NCBI GenBank assembly: GCA_964604825.1
Contig: CAZSAL010000003.1
Location: forward strand, 33,275 to 97,274
DNA length: 64,000 bases
From: CAZSAL01 sp964604825
GTDB lineage: Bacteria; Elusimicrobiota; Elusimicrobia; 2-01-FULL-59-12
Reading direction: 5' to 3'
The notes under the pieces were generated by a model, which was not told where the DNA came from, did not search any database, and saw nothing but the letters and a program-made list of their open reading frames with translations. This document shows, piece by piece, positions 42,491 to 51,526 of the stretch. Position numbers and translations under genes: made by a program. Every line of letters begins with the position of its first letter. Within the stretch, counting starts at the first letter, position 1.

Positions 42491-45400
42491 TTACCTGATT
42501 ATGATCAGCTTTCCGCGCTTTTCGGAGTAGGAGTTCTTGATCTGGTATATGTACACGCCGGAAGCTACATGGTCTCCATCCCGGTTAGTGACATTCCATG
42601 GAATAACGTCCTGGTTCTGGTCGTTCTGTCCCTGCCAGACCAGTTCTCCCATGATGGTGAATACTTTGATTGTTGAATTTGCCGCCAGATTCTTGAAGGT
42701 TATTATGGTATGGCCCGAAGCCGGCCTGAAGGGTACAGGGTAGGCGTAGGCGCTGTCCAGAGACACCATAAGTGAGCCTGCCAGCACATAAACAGCCGAT
42801 TGATATATCTGGGCGGAAACCGATCCGTCTGAATTAATAGTTGAAGGCAGCGTGGTCATATTGCCGTTGGAATCAATCATGCAGATTGTGTAGGTCTTGG
42901 GATCAATGGAAATGCTCCGGCTCATGGTAGAGGCGACTCTGTTTGGATAAAGGGTGAGCGTTACCGCCTGAAGCGGCGCGTTCACATTCTGAAGAGACGC
43001 GTTCGCGCTGTAGAAGAGGACTTCCACCGTTTCCATCGCCCGCGTGAGTCCCTGGCTGCCGAATAGTTTGTTCAAAGTCCCAGCCGATGCTGAAACAGGG
43101 CTGTTGGGCGAAATAAAGGAAGTACGCGGAACTATATACTGTCCGGCAGCCAGCGCGTTTGCGCCTACGCTGATTGAAAGTGAACTTGCGCCGTTTGAGT
43201 TTATCGACTGAATGGTGCCTCCTGCGGCTGGATCCGGCGCGGTCATAAAGATCACCTGGCTGGTAAACGTGGTGGCGAAGCCCTGAACGCTTGTTATCCC
43301 CGGATTAATTGTAATGCGATAAATCGAATTTGGAGCCCAGTAAGCCGTGCCTGCAGGCGTCAGGAACAATCTATGGTTAACGCCATCGTCCTGATAATTC
43401 CAGCCGGCGTTCAACGGCTGGAATGCGCCGTTGACCATTTTTTCAAGAACAATGTTGCCGCTCAGAGACGGGGTTGAAACCACGCCGTTAAAATCTACTT
43501 CCACGGAAGAAGAAATCGGCACTCCGAAAAAGATGTTATCAACGCTCATCCCCGTCACTACAAAGGTGGAAACCGACAATCCGCCAGGAATAACCAGTGA
43601 AGCCGCCGGAGATGCGATTGTGGAGCCATCCAATTTTTGCTGTACAAGCGCGGTAACCGAATAAAGCGCTCCAACCTGGACGTTCCGCAGGCCCGTAGGG
43701 TGGCTGTTCCAATAGGAAAGGGTGTTCCATACGGGATCAACGCTTGTTGACTGGCCGGTTATATAGGGCTGCGAACCGTCAGGCAGCGATAACTGCAGGG
43801 CATACAGCGAGTCGCTGGCATTGGTATCGCCTGTGCTCAGAGACACATTCATATTTAATCCGGTAGTGCTGGTGCCGCTCAATGTAAGAATGGGAGCCAG
43901 AGGAGAAACAGCTTTTGTTATTGCCGTGACTTCGCTTCCCGCCAGGGGATTCCATTCAGAAGCGCCGTTTAAAGTGTTGTACTGCATTAAATTGACGTAA
44001 TAAGTGGTGTTTGCCTGCAGATTGTTTATGGTCAGATTGCTGGGCGCAGGATTATCAATCTGTGATGAATTGTTTATTTCGGCGCTGTAGGGTTGTCCCT
44101 GCAGAGAATTGGGATCAGTGGCGGCAACCGCCTCGAATTTTCCCGCCACGCCGACCGTCCATTGCACGGTCAGCGATGACGATTCGTCATCTGTGACGAT
44201 TCCCGGAGGATAACCGGCCGGCATCGGAACGGATGCGCTGCTGTAGGTTACCAGCGGCGGATTGCCCGATCCCACGGATTCAATACGGAAAGAATAAGGC
44301 AGGCCGCCGACAAGCCCGGTAATCGATACGGTGACGGGCGCGCCGGGGTTGCCCTGGTTAGTCACGCAGAAGGTGGAAGTGTGAATTCCATTTGGCGTCC
44401 CGAATACAGAATCAAGCGACGCCTGGAGGCAGTATGAGGTGATATCGGTGTTTTCTTGCAGAACGTTATCGCCATTCCCGCCAATTATCGCGTACATTGT
44501 TCCCTGACCAATATTGACTGCAGGCGTTTGAGGCGCATAGGGCAGCGTGTAGGCTGTCACTGGCGGATAGTCCCTGGAACCGGGTGTAAGAATTAGAGGA
44601 GCGCTGCAACTGTTCGCATCCGGAACATTATTTCCTGTTGATCCGCAGAATTGAACCTGCGTGATTGTTACCTGAGAGTTCCCCGGCAAACCAGGAACAT
44701 CCGCATAGACTTCAGTGACATCAGCGAGATTTTCTGGGTTGTAGGCGTGCGCATTAATAGAAACATTCAAGGTTTTAATGGCCCCGTTATGGTCGGTGTA
44801 AGTACCGGTAGCTACGATCAAGGAAGGAAGATTGGCATTGCTGCCGCTGTTGAGATCCGCAACCAGACGTATGCTGTTATACGTGGTGGCTGTGGGGTCA
44901 TATGTGACTCCTTCTGGAGTTAGGAATGCATAGATTGGCACGGTTGACACGGCGCTTGCAACAGACAACCCGGCACGCGTGGGGCAAAGAGTTTGCGCAA
45001 CGTATTGGAAGTACCATGTTCCCAGCCCTAATGTAAATGTCGCAGAGGTTTGCTGCGTTGTGAACGTGATCGATGAAGGATCCACCAGATTCCCGTTGTT
45101 CAGGCTCGCCGCATAGTAAAGAACATAGGGTGTGTTGGATGGGTTATCAGATGGGTTCATTACCGTTATCGTCACCGTATTGCCTGATACCAGGGGTTGG
45201 TTTAGCGCCGGAGCATCCGGCCTTGTCCATGGCGTTCCGGAGACGGTGACGCTTGGACTCAGTGAGGACTGGTTAATTGATCCATAGCCGTTTGAAAGCG
45301 CAATCTGAGCGGAAGTGATGGTAAAGGACTGGTTGGCGGTATTCGCTTCCTGCATGGGAACGATGAAAAGCAAGTCGCCGGTATTTTTGGGCGTATCGGT

Positions 45401-48352
45401 CGTTTCAGCTGCTGCGGCGGCCGTATAGGAATTACCGGAAGAATCCTTGTAGGTTATCTGAAGCATGAGCGAAGAAGCCGAAAGGTTCTGCTGTCCGGGC
45501 TGGACTTCGATGGTGAAAGCCGAAGGCGTAGTGTTATGATCCGGGGACGCGGAATCGTTCTGTGTGTAAATGAAAGCCTGGGTAGGTTTTTTGAGTGAAG
45601 TCATCAGGAGTTCATAGGCATTGGACGGCGTATCAAGGCCCGGACGAACGGATTCGTTTCCTGAGACAGCGAGCACGCGTACCGCGTATACGCCGTTTGA
45701 ATTGAGGCCTGTCAGGGATTCCGTATAGTTGCCGGGGTTCAGGACAAATGATGCGGAGGAGGTTATATTGACCCAGTTGACGGACTGTGTGTCAGTGGGG
45801 GGATTATCTACAGTTCCGATCTGCACGGCCTGAATGACATAGGTGGCGTTGTTTGGATTGTCGCTGGGAACGATAAAGCTGACAGATCCTGTAGTCGTAT
45901 TTGCGGCTGATGTGCCGGTAACCGTCGGAGCGTCCGGCCTCGTCCACGGGTTGGGCGGGACTGTAACCTGTACGCTTGGGCTCAGGGAGGACTGGTTGAT
46001 CGATCCATAGCCGTTGGAAAGCGCGATCTGAGCGGAAGTGATGGTAAAGGACTGGTTGGCGGTATTCGCTTCCTGCAGCGGGATGACGAAGAGGAAGTCG
46101 CCCGTATTCTTTGGCGTATCAGAGGTATCGGCGGCGGCAGATGCCGTATAGGATTTTCCGTAAGAATCGGTATAGGTGACCTGAAGCATGAGGTTTGACG
46201 CCGAAAGGTTCTGCTGGCCGGGCTGGACTTCGATGGTGAAGGCCGAAGGCGTAGTGTTATGGTCCGGGGACGCGGAATCGTTCAGCGTGTAGATAAAAGC
46301 CTGGGTAGGCTGTTTGAGTGAAGTCATCAACAGTTCATAAGGATTAGAGGGCGTATCAAGGCCCGGTCTGGAGGCATGGCTTCCTGAGACGGCCAGCACA
46401 CGCACGGCGTAGACGCCGTTGGAATTAAGGTCTTCCAGGTTGACGGTATAGGAGCCCGGGCTAAGCACAACGCTGGATGACGCAACTATATTGGTCCAGT
46501 TGACGGACTGTGTATCGGTGGGGGGATTATCGGCAGTTCCGATCTGCACGGCCTGAATGACATAGGTGGCGTTGTTTGGGTTGTCGCTGGGAATAATAAA
46601 GCTGATAGACCCGGTGGTAGAATCCGCTGCTGCTGTGCCGGTAACCGTCGGAGCGTCCGGCCTCGTCCACGCGTCCTGGAGCGCCGCGCCGGTAAAGTCA
46701 CTCAGAGTGCCCGGGTTGTAATTTGAAGCGGTGTTGTTCTGGGGCGTATTCGTATTGGGGAAAGCAAGAGCAGCCTTCACATTGTATGCCTGCTGGTTGG
46801 GATTCTGGAAAGGTATCTGCACTTTTAGAATACCGTTATTCTGTGAGACTGGGATCAGTCCGTAAGTTGTAGTTATCGGAGAAAGCGGCGCGGTTGAGTA
46901 ACTGACAACCGCCATATAATCCTGCACCGGGAAATTAGCTTCGCCATTGGCCGGAGTGATGTCCAGAGTAAAGTAATTGGATGTCGTTATTGTGTCGCTT
47001 GAGCCCTGGTTGTCCCCTGAAGCATCTACGGTCACCAGGCCGGGCGCGCTGTATCCTATCAATGTAAAAGAGGAAACGAATGCGACGCTCAGATTCCGCG
47101 GTAAAGGAGCGGTGCTTGACGAAATGACTTCAATGTAGGAAGTGATATTTGGAGGAGGATTGGCCACGATTGCGGTGATATTGGCTTGACCTGAATTCTG
47201 ACAGGAGGAATCGCATGGAATCGCTCCGGTCGACAATGCGATTGATGTGTCAAAGTTCGGCGTGCCGTCGCTGTTGGTTTGATTTGTAATTACGTAGGAA
47301 TAGGTTGTCCCCTGGGGGTTGGCCAGCTGTCCCGTGGGAAAGGTGACGGTTACAGGCACACTGACGCTGCCATCCTGATTCTTCGTGCCCTTCGCTTCAG
47401 CCAGGGTTGTTACGGCGCTGGGACGCGTCCAGGCCTGAGGGGATGAAGGATACTGGGCCGAGGTGTAACTGCTTAAAGACCCGGGTTCAACTATAGGGCA
47501 ATAGAAAGGGTTTCCATCCTTTGAGCAGTTGTTCCATCCGACTGCCGCAGACAGACTGCCGGAATAGTTCGTATTCGGTTTCAGGTCTTTGATCTGCACG
47601 GTAAGGTCCCATCCCGATAGGCTTGTCGGAACCAGGGTCCGCGTTGTGATGTTCACGCCGTCAAAATACTGGACGCTGACAAGCAGCTTGCTGGTATCAA
47701 AGTTCTGGAGAGGTTCCTGCAGTTCCACCCCCAGCGTGAGGGAGGTGTTTGTTGTGGTGCTGTCGTTGACACCGGCCGCTCCCGAAAGCTCCGGGTTGGC
47801 GGTTATAACATACACCTTGCTTGGGCCCGGCAGCTGGCTATTGATTAATATCCCCAGAGATACGGGAGGGCTTGGGTCAGGCTGACCTGGAGGTACGCCG
47901 CCACCGCCTGGGAAATTGACGCTGTCTCCGTTATACGCTGCGGCAAGAATGTCGCAGCCTCCGTTGCTCCCGGTGCAGTTGCCGCTGATGTCGAAGTTGA
48001 GATTGACTGAAGTAGATAATCCGGAAGATCCCTGCTGTACGGTGGCGCTGGCCAGGATCACCGCGTTGGAGTTCGTGGCATCGCTGCCGGCAACGGCTTT
48101 AATGAAATAGGTCGTTCCCGAGGGGTTGCCGTTATTTTGCCAGGAAACAGTGACGGAAGTGGAAGTCTGATTCGTGAACGATGCCTGCAAATTGTCGGAA
48201 GAGATGGGAGCGGGCGGGGCGGCCAGAGTCCAGAAAGTGCAGCCGTAAGCGCCGTTGGAAACACAATTTACCGCAAACGAGGGGACGGCAAATACCGCCG
48301 CGAATAAAATTCCCGGAAGAAAAATCTTCAAAATATGATGGGGCGGGCGCAT
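42491..48352 (-). CDS. Giant fibronectin-like secreted protein with FlgD/Por-type tail
   Basis: A 1953-residue exported protein. A signal peptide (about 8-28, FLPGILFAAVFAVPSFA) is followed by many fibronectin-type-III-like beta modules, often opening with PWTRPDAP or AWTRPSAV linkers and ending in ANPYEL/NTTYYVNL-like strands. Two modules of about 240 residues are near-identical tandem copies (coding 45226-46666). Near the C-terminus a Big_5-like module (VDFNGVVSTPSLSGNIVLE, YRITINPG) precedes the terminal FlgD/Por domain (AYAYPVPFRPASGHT...VASGVYIYQIK). It is likely a cell-surface or secreted adhesin/fibre. It is driven by the phased-box promoter at 48386. Confidence 0.85.
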   Translation of the reverse strand: MRPPHHILKIFLPGILFAAVFAVPSFAVNCVSNGAYGCTFWTLAAPPAPISSDNLQASFTNQTSTSVTVSWQNNGNPSGTTYFIKAVAGSDATNSNAVILASATVQQGSSGLSTSVNLNFDISGNCTGSNGGCDILAAAYNGDSVNFPGGGGVPPGQPDPSPPVSLGILINSQLPGPSKVYVITANPELSGAAGVNDSTTTNTSLTLGVELQEPLQNFDTSKLLVSVQYFDGVNITTRTLVPTSLSGWDLTVQIKDLKPNTNYSGSLSAAVGWNNCSKDGNPFYCPIVEPGSLSSYTSAQYPSSPQAWTRPSAVTTLAEAKGTKNQDGSVSVPVTVTFPTGQLANPQGTTYSYVITNQTNSDGTPNFDTSIALSTGAIPCDSSCQNSGQANITAIVANPPPNITSYIEVISSSTAPLPRNLSVAFVSSFTLIGYSAPGLVTVDASGDNQGSSDTITTSNYFTLDITPANGEANFPVQDYMAVVSYSTAPLSPITTTYGLIPVSQNNGILKVQIPFQNPNQQAYNVKAALAFPNTNTPQNNTASNYNPGTLSDFTGAALQDAWTRPDAPTVTGTAAADSTTGSISFIIPSDNPNNATYVIQAVQIGTADNPPTDTQSVNWTNIVASSSVVLSPGSYTVNLEDLNSNGVYAVRVLAVSGSHASRPGLDTPSNPYELLMTSLKQPTQAFIYTLNDSASPDHNTTPSAFTIEVQPGQQNLSASNLMLQVTYTDSYGKSYTASAAADTSDTPKNTGDFLFVIPLQEANTANQSFTITSAQIALSNGYGSINQSSLSPSVQVTVPPNPWTRPDAPTVTGTSAANTTTGSVSFIVPSDNPNNATYVIQAVQIGTVDNPPTDTQSVNWVNITSSASFVLNPGNYTESLTGLNSNGVYAVRVLAVSGNESVRPGLDTPSNAYELLMTSLKKPTQAFIYTQNDSASPDHNTTPSAFTIEVQPGQQNLSASSLMLQITYKDSSGNSYTAAAAAETTDTPKNTGDLLFIVPMQEANTANQSFTITSAQIALSNGYGSINQSSLSPSVTVSGTPWTRPDAPALNQPLVSGNTVTITVMNPSDNPSNTPYVLYYAASLNNGNLVDPSSITFTTQQTSATFTLGLGTWYFQYVAQTLCPTRAGLSVASAVSTVPIYAFLTPEGVTYDPTATTYNSIRLVADLNSGSNANLPSLIVATGTYTDHNGAIKTLNVSINAHAYNPENLADVTEVYADVPGLPGNSQVTITQVQFCGSTGNNVPDANSCSAPLILTPGSRDYPPVTAYTLPYAPQTPAVNIGQGTMYAIIGGNGDNVLQENTDITSYCLQASLDSVFGTPNGIHTSTFCVTNQGNPGAPVTVSITGLVGGLPYSFRIESVGSGNPPLVTYSSASVPMPAGYPPGIVTDDESSSLTVQWTVGVAGKFEAVAATDPNSLQGQPYSAEINNSSQIDNPAPSNLTINNLQANTTYYVNLMQYNTLNGASEWNPLAGSEVTAITKAVSPLAPILTLSGTSTTGLNMNVSLSTGDTNASDSLYALQLSLPDGSQPYITGQSTSVDPVWNTLSYWNSHPTGLRNVQVGALYSVTALVQQKLDGSTIASPAASLVIPGGLSVSTFVVTGMSVDNIFFGVPISSSVEVDFNGVVSTPSLSGNIVLEKMVNGAFQPLNAGWNYQDDGVNHRLFLTPAGTAYWAPNSIYRITINPGITSVQGFATTFTSQVIFMTAPDPAAGGTIQSINSNGASSLSISVGANALAAGQYIVPRTSFISPNSPVSASAGTLNKLFGSQGLTRAMETVEVLFYSANASLQNVNAPLQAVTLTLYPNRVASTMSRSISIDPKTYTICMIDSNGNMTTLPSTINSDGSVSAQIYQSAVYVLAGSLMVSLDSAYAYPVPFRPASGHTIITFKNLAANSTIKVFTIMGELVWQGQNDQNQDVIPWNVTNRDGDHVASGVYIYQIKNSYSEKRGKLIIIR
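45226..46666 (-). repeat. Tandem ~720-bp internal duplication
   Basis: Two successive units, about 45226-45945 and 45946-46666, share long runs of near-identical DNA, each coding a WTRPDAPTVTGT...NQSSLSPSV module pair. Differences are scattered and mostly synonymous, so the duplication is recent or is being homogenised. Confidence 0.85.
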
Positions 48353-48385
48353 TATCAGCTCGATTCTTTCCTCTCTTCAATATTC

Positions 48386-48439
48386 AGTCTATACGCGCCG
48401 TGTTACAGCAAGGTTACGTGAACGTAACATTCCAGTTAA
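48386..48439 (-). promoter_or_regulatory. 11-bp phased TAAC-box promoter (giant fibronectin-like gene)
   Basis: Read on the - strand: TTAAC (48439-48435), GTTAC (from 48428), GTAAC (from 48417) and GTAAC (48406-48402), each 11 bp apart. TAGACT (48391-48386) starts 15 nt after the start of the last box. The middle two boxes form a GTTACGT..ACGTAAC palindrome (48413-48428). ATG 48352 follows. Confidence 0.82.
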
Positions 48440-48605
48440 ATGTTTGCGCAATGCGGAGTGTGGAATGTGGAAGGTGGTTGTTTTAACGAGATGCTCCTTC
48501 TTCCGAACTCTAAATTCCGAATTCCGCGTTTGCCGTTATAAAGGTGCCCCCCGAGTCGCGGAAAGTCAATGATTTTTTGCGGTGAAATGGAATCGTCACC
48601 TTCGG

Positions 48606-48690
48606 GGGTTTGACCCAAAAGAGCTGTTAATTTCTTCTGTTGGGTCACACCCTAAAGGCGCATTATATTGAAGATTTGGGTCAAACCCCG
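48606..48690. repeat. Left REP cluster and direct repeat flanking the transposase
   Basis: It holds GGTTTGACCCAA (about 48607), TTGGGTCACACCC (48640-48652) and TTTGGGTCAAACCCC (48675-48689), REP-like units in both orientations. The 55-bp stretch 48629-48683 recurs exactly at 49420-49474. The preceding 48441-48605 carries no gene; it has fragments like GGAATTCGGAATTTAGAG (inverse) typical of other dispersed repeats. Confidence 0.8.
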
Positions 48691-48773
48691 ACGATCAATT
48701 AGATTTGATGTTTTTCGACGATGGAGATACGCGTGAAATGAATATTTTTGGTTCAGCCGGTTCTAACAGTTAC

Positions 48774-49418
48774 ATGCCGAGAGCGCCCAGAATCGATGTC
48801 CCGGGATTGATCTATCACGTAACGACCCGCGGAACAAACCAGCAACCGATATTTCTGTCGGACAGAGACCGCCGTGATTTCCTGAATCTGCTTTCGGTCA
48901 CGTGTAGTAAATTCCCATTTACGCTCCATGCCTATTGCCTGATGAACAACCACTTTCATCTGCTGATTCAGACCATTCAACATTCGTTATCAAGAACAAT
49001 CCAATACGTGACCTCACTATATGGGCAACTGTTCAATAATCGATATGATCGTTCCGGCAGGGTTCATCAGGGGCGTTTTCACAGCATACCTGTCCAGGAA
49101 AATTCATACTTTCTCGCAGCAGCTCGGTATATTCATTTAAATCCTGTAAAAGCAGGGTTGGTGACCAAGCCCGAGGACTACCCGTGGAGCAACTACGGGG
49201 GACTTTTGCGGAGAGAATTAGACCCCCTGGCGGATTCTTCATTTCTACTTGGTTATTTTGGGAACGACTTCGAGGAAAGCCGCATCAGATATCAGCAATT
49301 TGTTGAGTCGGGAATTAATACACCGGGAACTGTCACAGACCGCGTCCTTTATCGAATGCGATCATGGGGCAACCTGAACGTCATCCTGCGGAGAACCTCT
49401 TTTGCACAAATTCCTTAA
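48774..49418 (+). CDS. REP-associated tyrosine transposase (RAYT, Y1/HUH)
   Basis: A 214-residue (from ATG 48774) Y1 transposase of the TnpA_REP class. It has an N-terminal MPRAPRIDVPGLIYHVTTRG, the HUH motif in MNNHFHLLIQ, and the catalytic Tyr region ARYIHLNPVKAGLV, followed by PEDYPWSNYG. Family members cut and join single-stranded DNA at REP hairpins and are thought to spread them. It lies on the + strand inside a - strand surface-protein region, between two identical 55-bp repeats containing REP-like units. An upstream ATG at 48705 is possible but adds non-conserved residues. Confidence 0.92.
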   Translation: MPRAPRIDVPGLIYHVTTRGTNQQPIFLSDRDRRDFLNLLSVTCSKFPFTLHAYCLMNNHFHLLIQTIQHSLSRTIQYVTSLYGQLFNNRYDRSGRVHQGRFHSIPVQENSYFLAAARYIHLNPVKAGLVTKPEDYPWSNYGGLLRRELDPLADSSFLLGYFGNDFEESRIRYQQFVESGINTPGTVTDRVLYRMRSWGNLNVILRRTSFAQIP

Positions 49419-49419
49419 T

Positions 49420-49480
49420 AATTTCTTCTGTTGGGTCACACCCTAAAGGCGCATTATATTGAAGATTTGGGTCACACCCC
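49420..49480. repeat. Right direct repeat/REP unit flanking the transposase
   Basis: The exact copy (49420-49474) of the left 55-bp repeat, containing TTGGGTCACACCC and TTTGGGTCACACCCC. It begins 2 nt after the transposase stop and ends just before the stop of the - strand gene at 49499. Confidence 0.85.
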
Positions 49481-49498
49481 GGCGGTGAGGTATATTCG

Positions 49499-51526
49499 TT
49501 ATTTCCCGGCGCAGTTCTGGCCGTTTTGGCCGATGGTGTAATCGGTTGTTCCGTTTATCAGGCTGGTGATTTTGTAATAGACGGTAGGGCCCGTGGTGTC
49601 GATCCAGTAAGGCTGGGAAATAGAGGCTGTTCCGCCTGCGCTGTCAATGACGGTGGCGTTCAAATGCACGCAGCCGCTCGGAGCATCCTGCAGTATGCCG
49701 TCCTGCGGTATGGGAAGCGTGGTGGAATCGGTCTGGTTGTTGTTGGAAAGCGCCGGATTATTGGTCCCATATCCCAGAGCGTTCTGTACCGCCTGAATGG
49801 AGGTGTCCGGCAAGGGAACGCCCCTGCAGTCCGCAGAGCTGCCGTTCAGGTCATAAAGGAACCAGCCGGCTTTTAGAACGGTTGCGTCATTTGTAGTGGA
49901 AAAGGGATTGTGCGGGTCATTCGCCGTGACTGTGATTGTGGTGGCGGATGAAATCCACAGGATATTGCCGAAAGCGTCAATTGCCGCCGGGCTTACGATG
50001 AAGCTGATATTGTTGTTCCCTGCGATGGTTGCAGTCGGGTTGGTGTTGAAGGTGGAAGACAGCCAGTTCTGCGCCTGGAAACCGCTGTAATAAGTGAGGT
50101 CAAAATCAGACGTAAGCCCGTTCGAAGGGACTACAGGTGCGTTCAGGGCCAATGTTCCGCTGACGCAGTTGGAACTGATAAGGGCCGCCACGAGAAAAGT
50201 CTGGGTCTGGCCCGGGGAAAACTGGATGTTAAGGCCGGTCAGATTGTTTGTTCCTGCGGATGCGCTTGCGACCAGATTGGCCGGAGAAATTGAGCCATTG
50301 TAAAGTTGTGTGGTGATGTCGCTGCTGTTGCATGATGCGGGCAAGGCCCAGTTCGTTAAATTGGTGATGGAACTGATCGCAAGGCTGTCGGATGCCGTCA
50401 GGGTCATGGATGCGAACGCGACAATCGCGGGAGTATATACGTTTGTCGGCGGTATGACCGGTGTGACAGTGGCAGTCAAAGGCGGGATGTACAGAGGCCC
50501 GGATGTGGTCACCGTTGACGTTGCGTCCCCTATGTTGGCCCATGCTGCCACATAAACAGGCTGGTCGGTTTGTAGGGAAGACGATCCCTGCAGGGAAACG
50601 CCGCCGCTGCCGTTGTCTTGGCCTGACTGGATAGTCATGTGTCCGCCGGTACGCCCTAATACGACGTATGTATTATAGGGGCTGGTTCCCAGGATGCTGG
50701 AACTGGTCCCGGCAGGGTACGGGAGTGCAGGCAAGGTTTGACCCGACGGGAAAGCCGTGGGATCGCAGTCGGCCATTGATGTGATGGGGGTTGTTGACCA
50801 GCAGTAATAGGCTGTCGGCGCTGTCTGGCTCACCCCGCCGCTGATGGTATAACTCAGGGTAATTGAAGACGAGCTGAGAGTGTATCCGCTGCTTTGCGCG
50901 GCCGGGCTGACGGTGACTTGTATCGTCGGCGGTAAAGGCATGATGTAAGAGTAAGCCGGAGACGTTCCGGTTTCATTGCGGCCTGCTCCTTGAGTGTAGG
51001 AGTAGACAAAAAGATAATACGTGCTGCCGGTAACAGCCGTGATCCCGCTGGCTGAGCCTAAAGTGAGAGTTGTAGTTGACAGTTCGCTGCCGCTGGTGCT
51101 CTGAGTAGTTGAATCATTAAATATTTGTATCCATCCTGCGCCAGGATTTGAAGCCGAGGAAATCGTTGGCGTAGAGCTGGAAGTGCTCCACTGATACCAG
51201 GCGGATATTGTTTGGGAATAACCTTTGGTATCGACTCCCCAAACATGGATCACAATGGCATCGGATGAAGATACCAGCGTAACTGAAGGCGTAGTTCCAT
51301 TGCCGCCCCCGGAATCGTCTCCTGAGCAGGTCATATAAGAATATTCATTAAAGGTGCCGCCGTTGCTCCAGGAACCAGCCGATGCGCTTGGCGGGGATAC
51401 CCACGAGCATGTTTCCTGATAGGCGTACGCTGGAACGGAAGTAATTAAATAGAGTCCCGCGCTCACGGCAAGAAAAATAAACCCGCGATGGCTGCTGCCA
51501 GTATGTTTTGACAGTCCTTTAATCAT
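49499..51526 (-). CDS. Secreted beta-rich repeat protein of unknown function
   Basis: A 675-residue exported protein. ATG 51526 is chosen for its ATGA overlap with the upstream gene; a GTG at 51535 is also in frame. It has a signal peptide (about 17-35, GFIFLAVSAGLYLITSVPAYA) and a Ser/Thr/Gly-rich, fibronectin-like body with aromatic-ending strands (SAWYQWSTSS, TYYLFVYSY), Cys pairs and a Cys-containing C-terminus. No named domain is recognised. It is the second gene of the 52593 operon and lacks the FlgD/Por tail. Confidence 0.75.
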   Translation of the reverse strand: MIKGLSKHTGSSHRGFIFLAVSAGLYLITSVPAYAYQETCSWVSPPSASAGSWSNGGTFNEYSYMTCSGDDSGGGNGTTPSVTLVSSSDAIVIHVWGVDTKGYSQTISAWYQWSTSSSTPTISSASNPGAGWIQIFNDSTTQSTSGSELSTTTLTLGSASGITAVTGSTYYLFVYSYTQGAGRNETGTSPAYSYIMPLPPTIQVTVSPAAQSSGYTLSSSSITLSYTISGGVSQTAPTAYYCWSTTPITSMADCDPTAFPSGQTLPALPYPAGTSSSILGTSPYNTYVVLGRTGGHMTIQSGQDNGSGGVSLQGSSSLQTDQPVYVAAWANIGDATSTVTTSGPLYIPPLTATVTPVIPPTNVYTPAIVAFASMTLTASDSLAISSITNLTNWALPASCNSSDITTQLYNGSISPANLVASASAGTNNLTGLNIQFSPGQTQTFLVAALISSNCVSGTLALNAPVVPSNGLTSDFDLTYYSGFQAQNWLSSTFNTNPTATIAGNNNISFIVSPAAIDAFGNILWISSATTITVTANDPHNPFSTTNDATVLKAGWFLYDLNGSSADCRGVPLPDTSIQAVQNALGYGTNNPALSNNNQTDSTTLPIPQDGILQDAPSGCVHLNATVIDSAGGTASISQPYWIDTTGPTVYYKITSLINGTTDYTIGQNGQNCAGK

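Noticed and set aside
48436..48648. 70-residue - strand frame with GIRNLEFG
   Set aside because: The sequence is made of dispersed-repeat pieces and REP units with no start signal; not a real gene.
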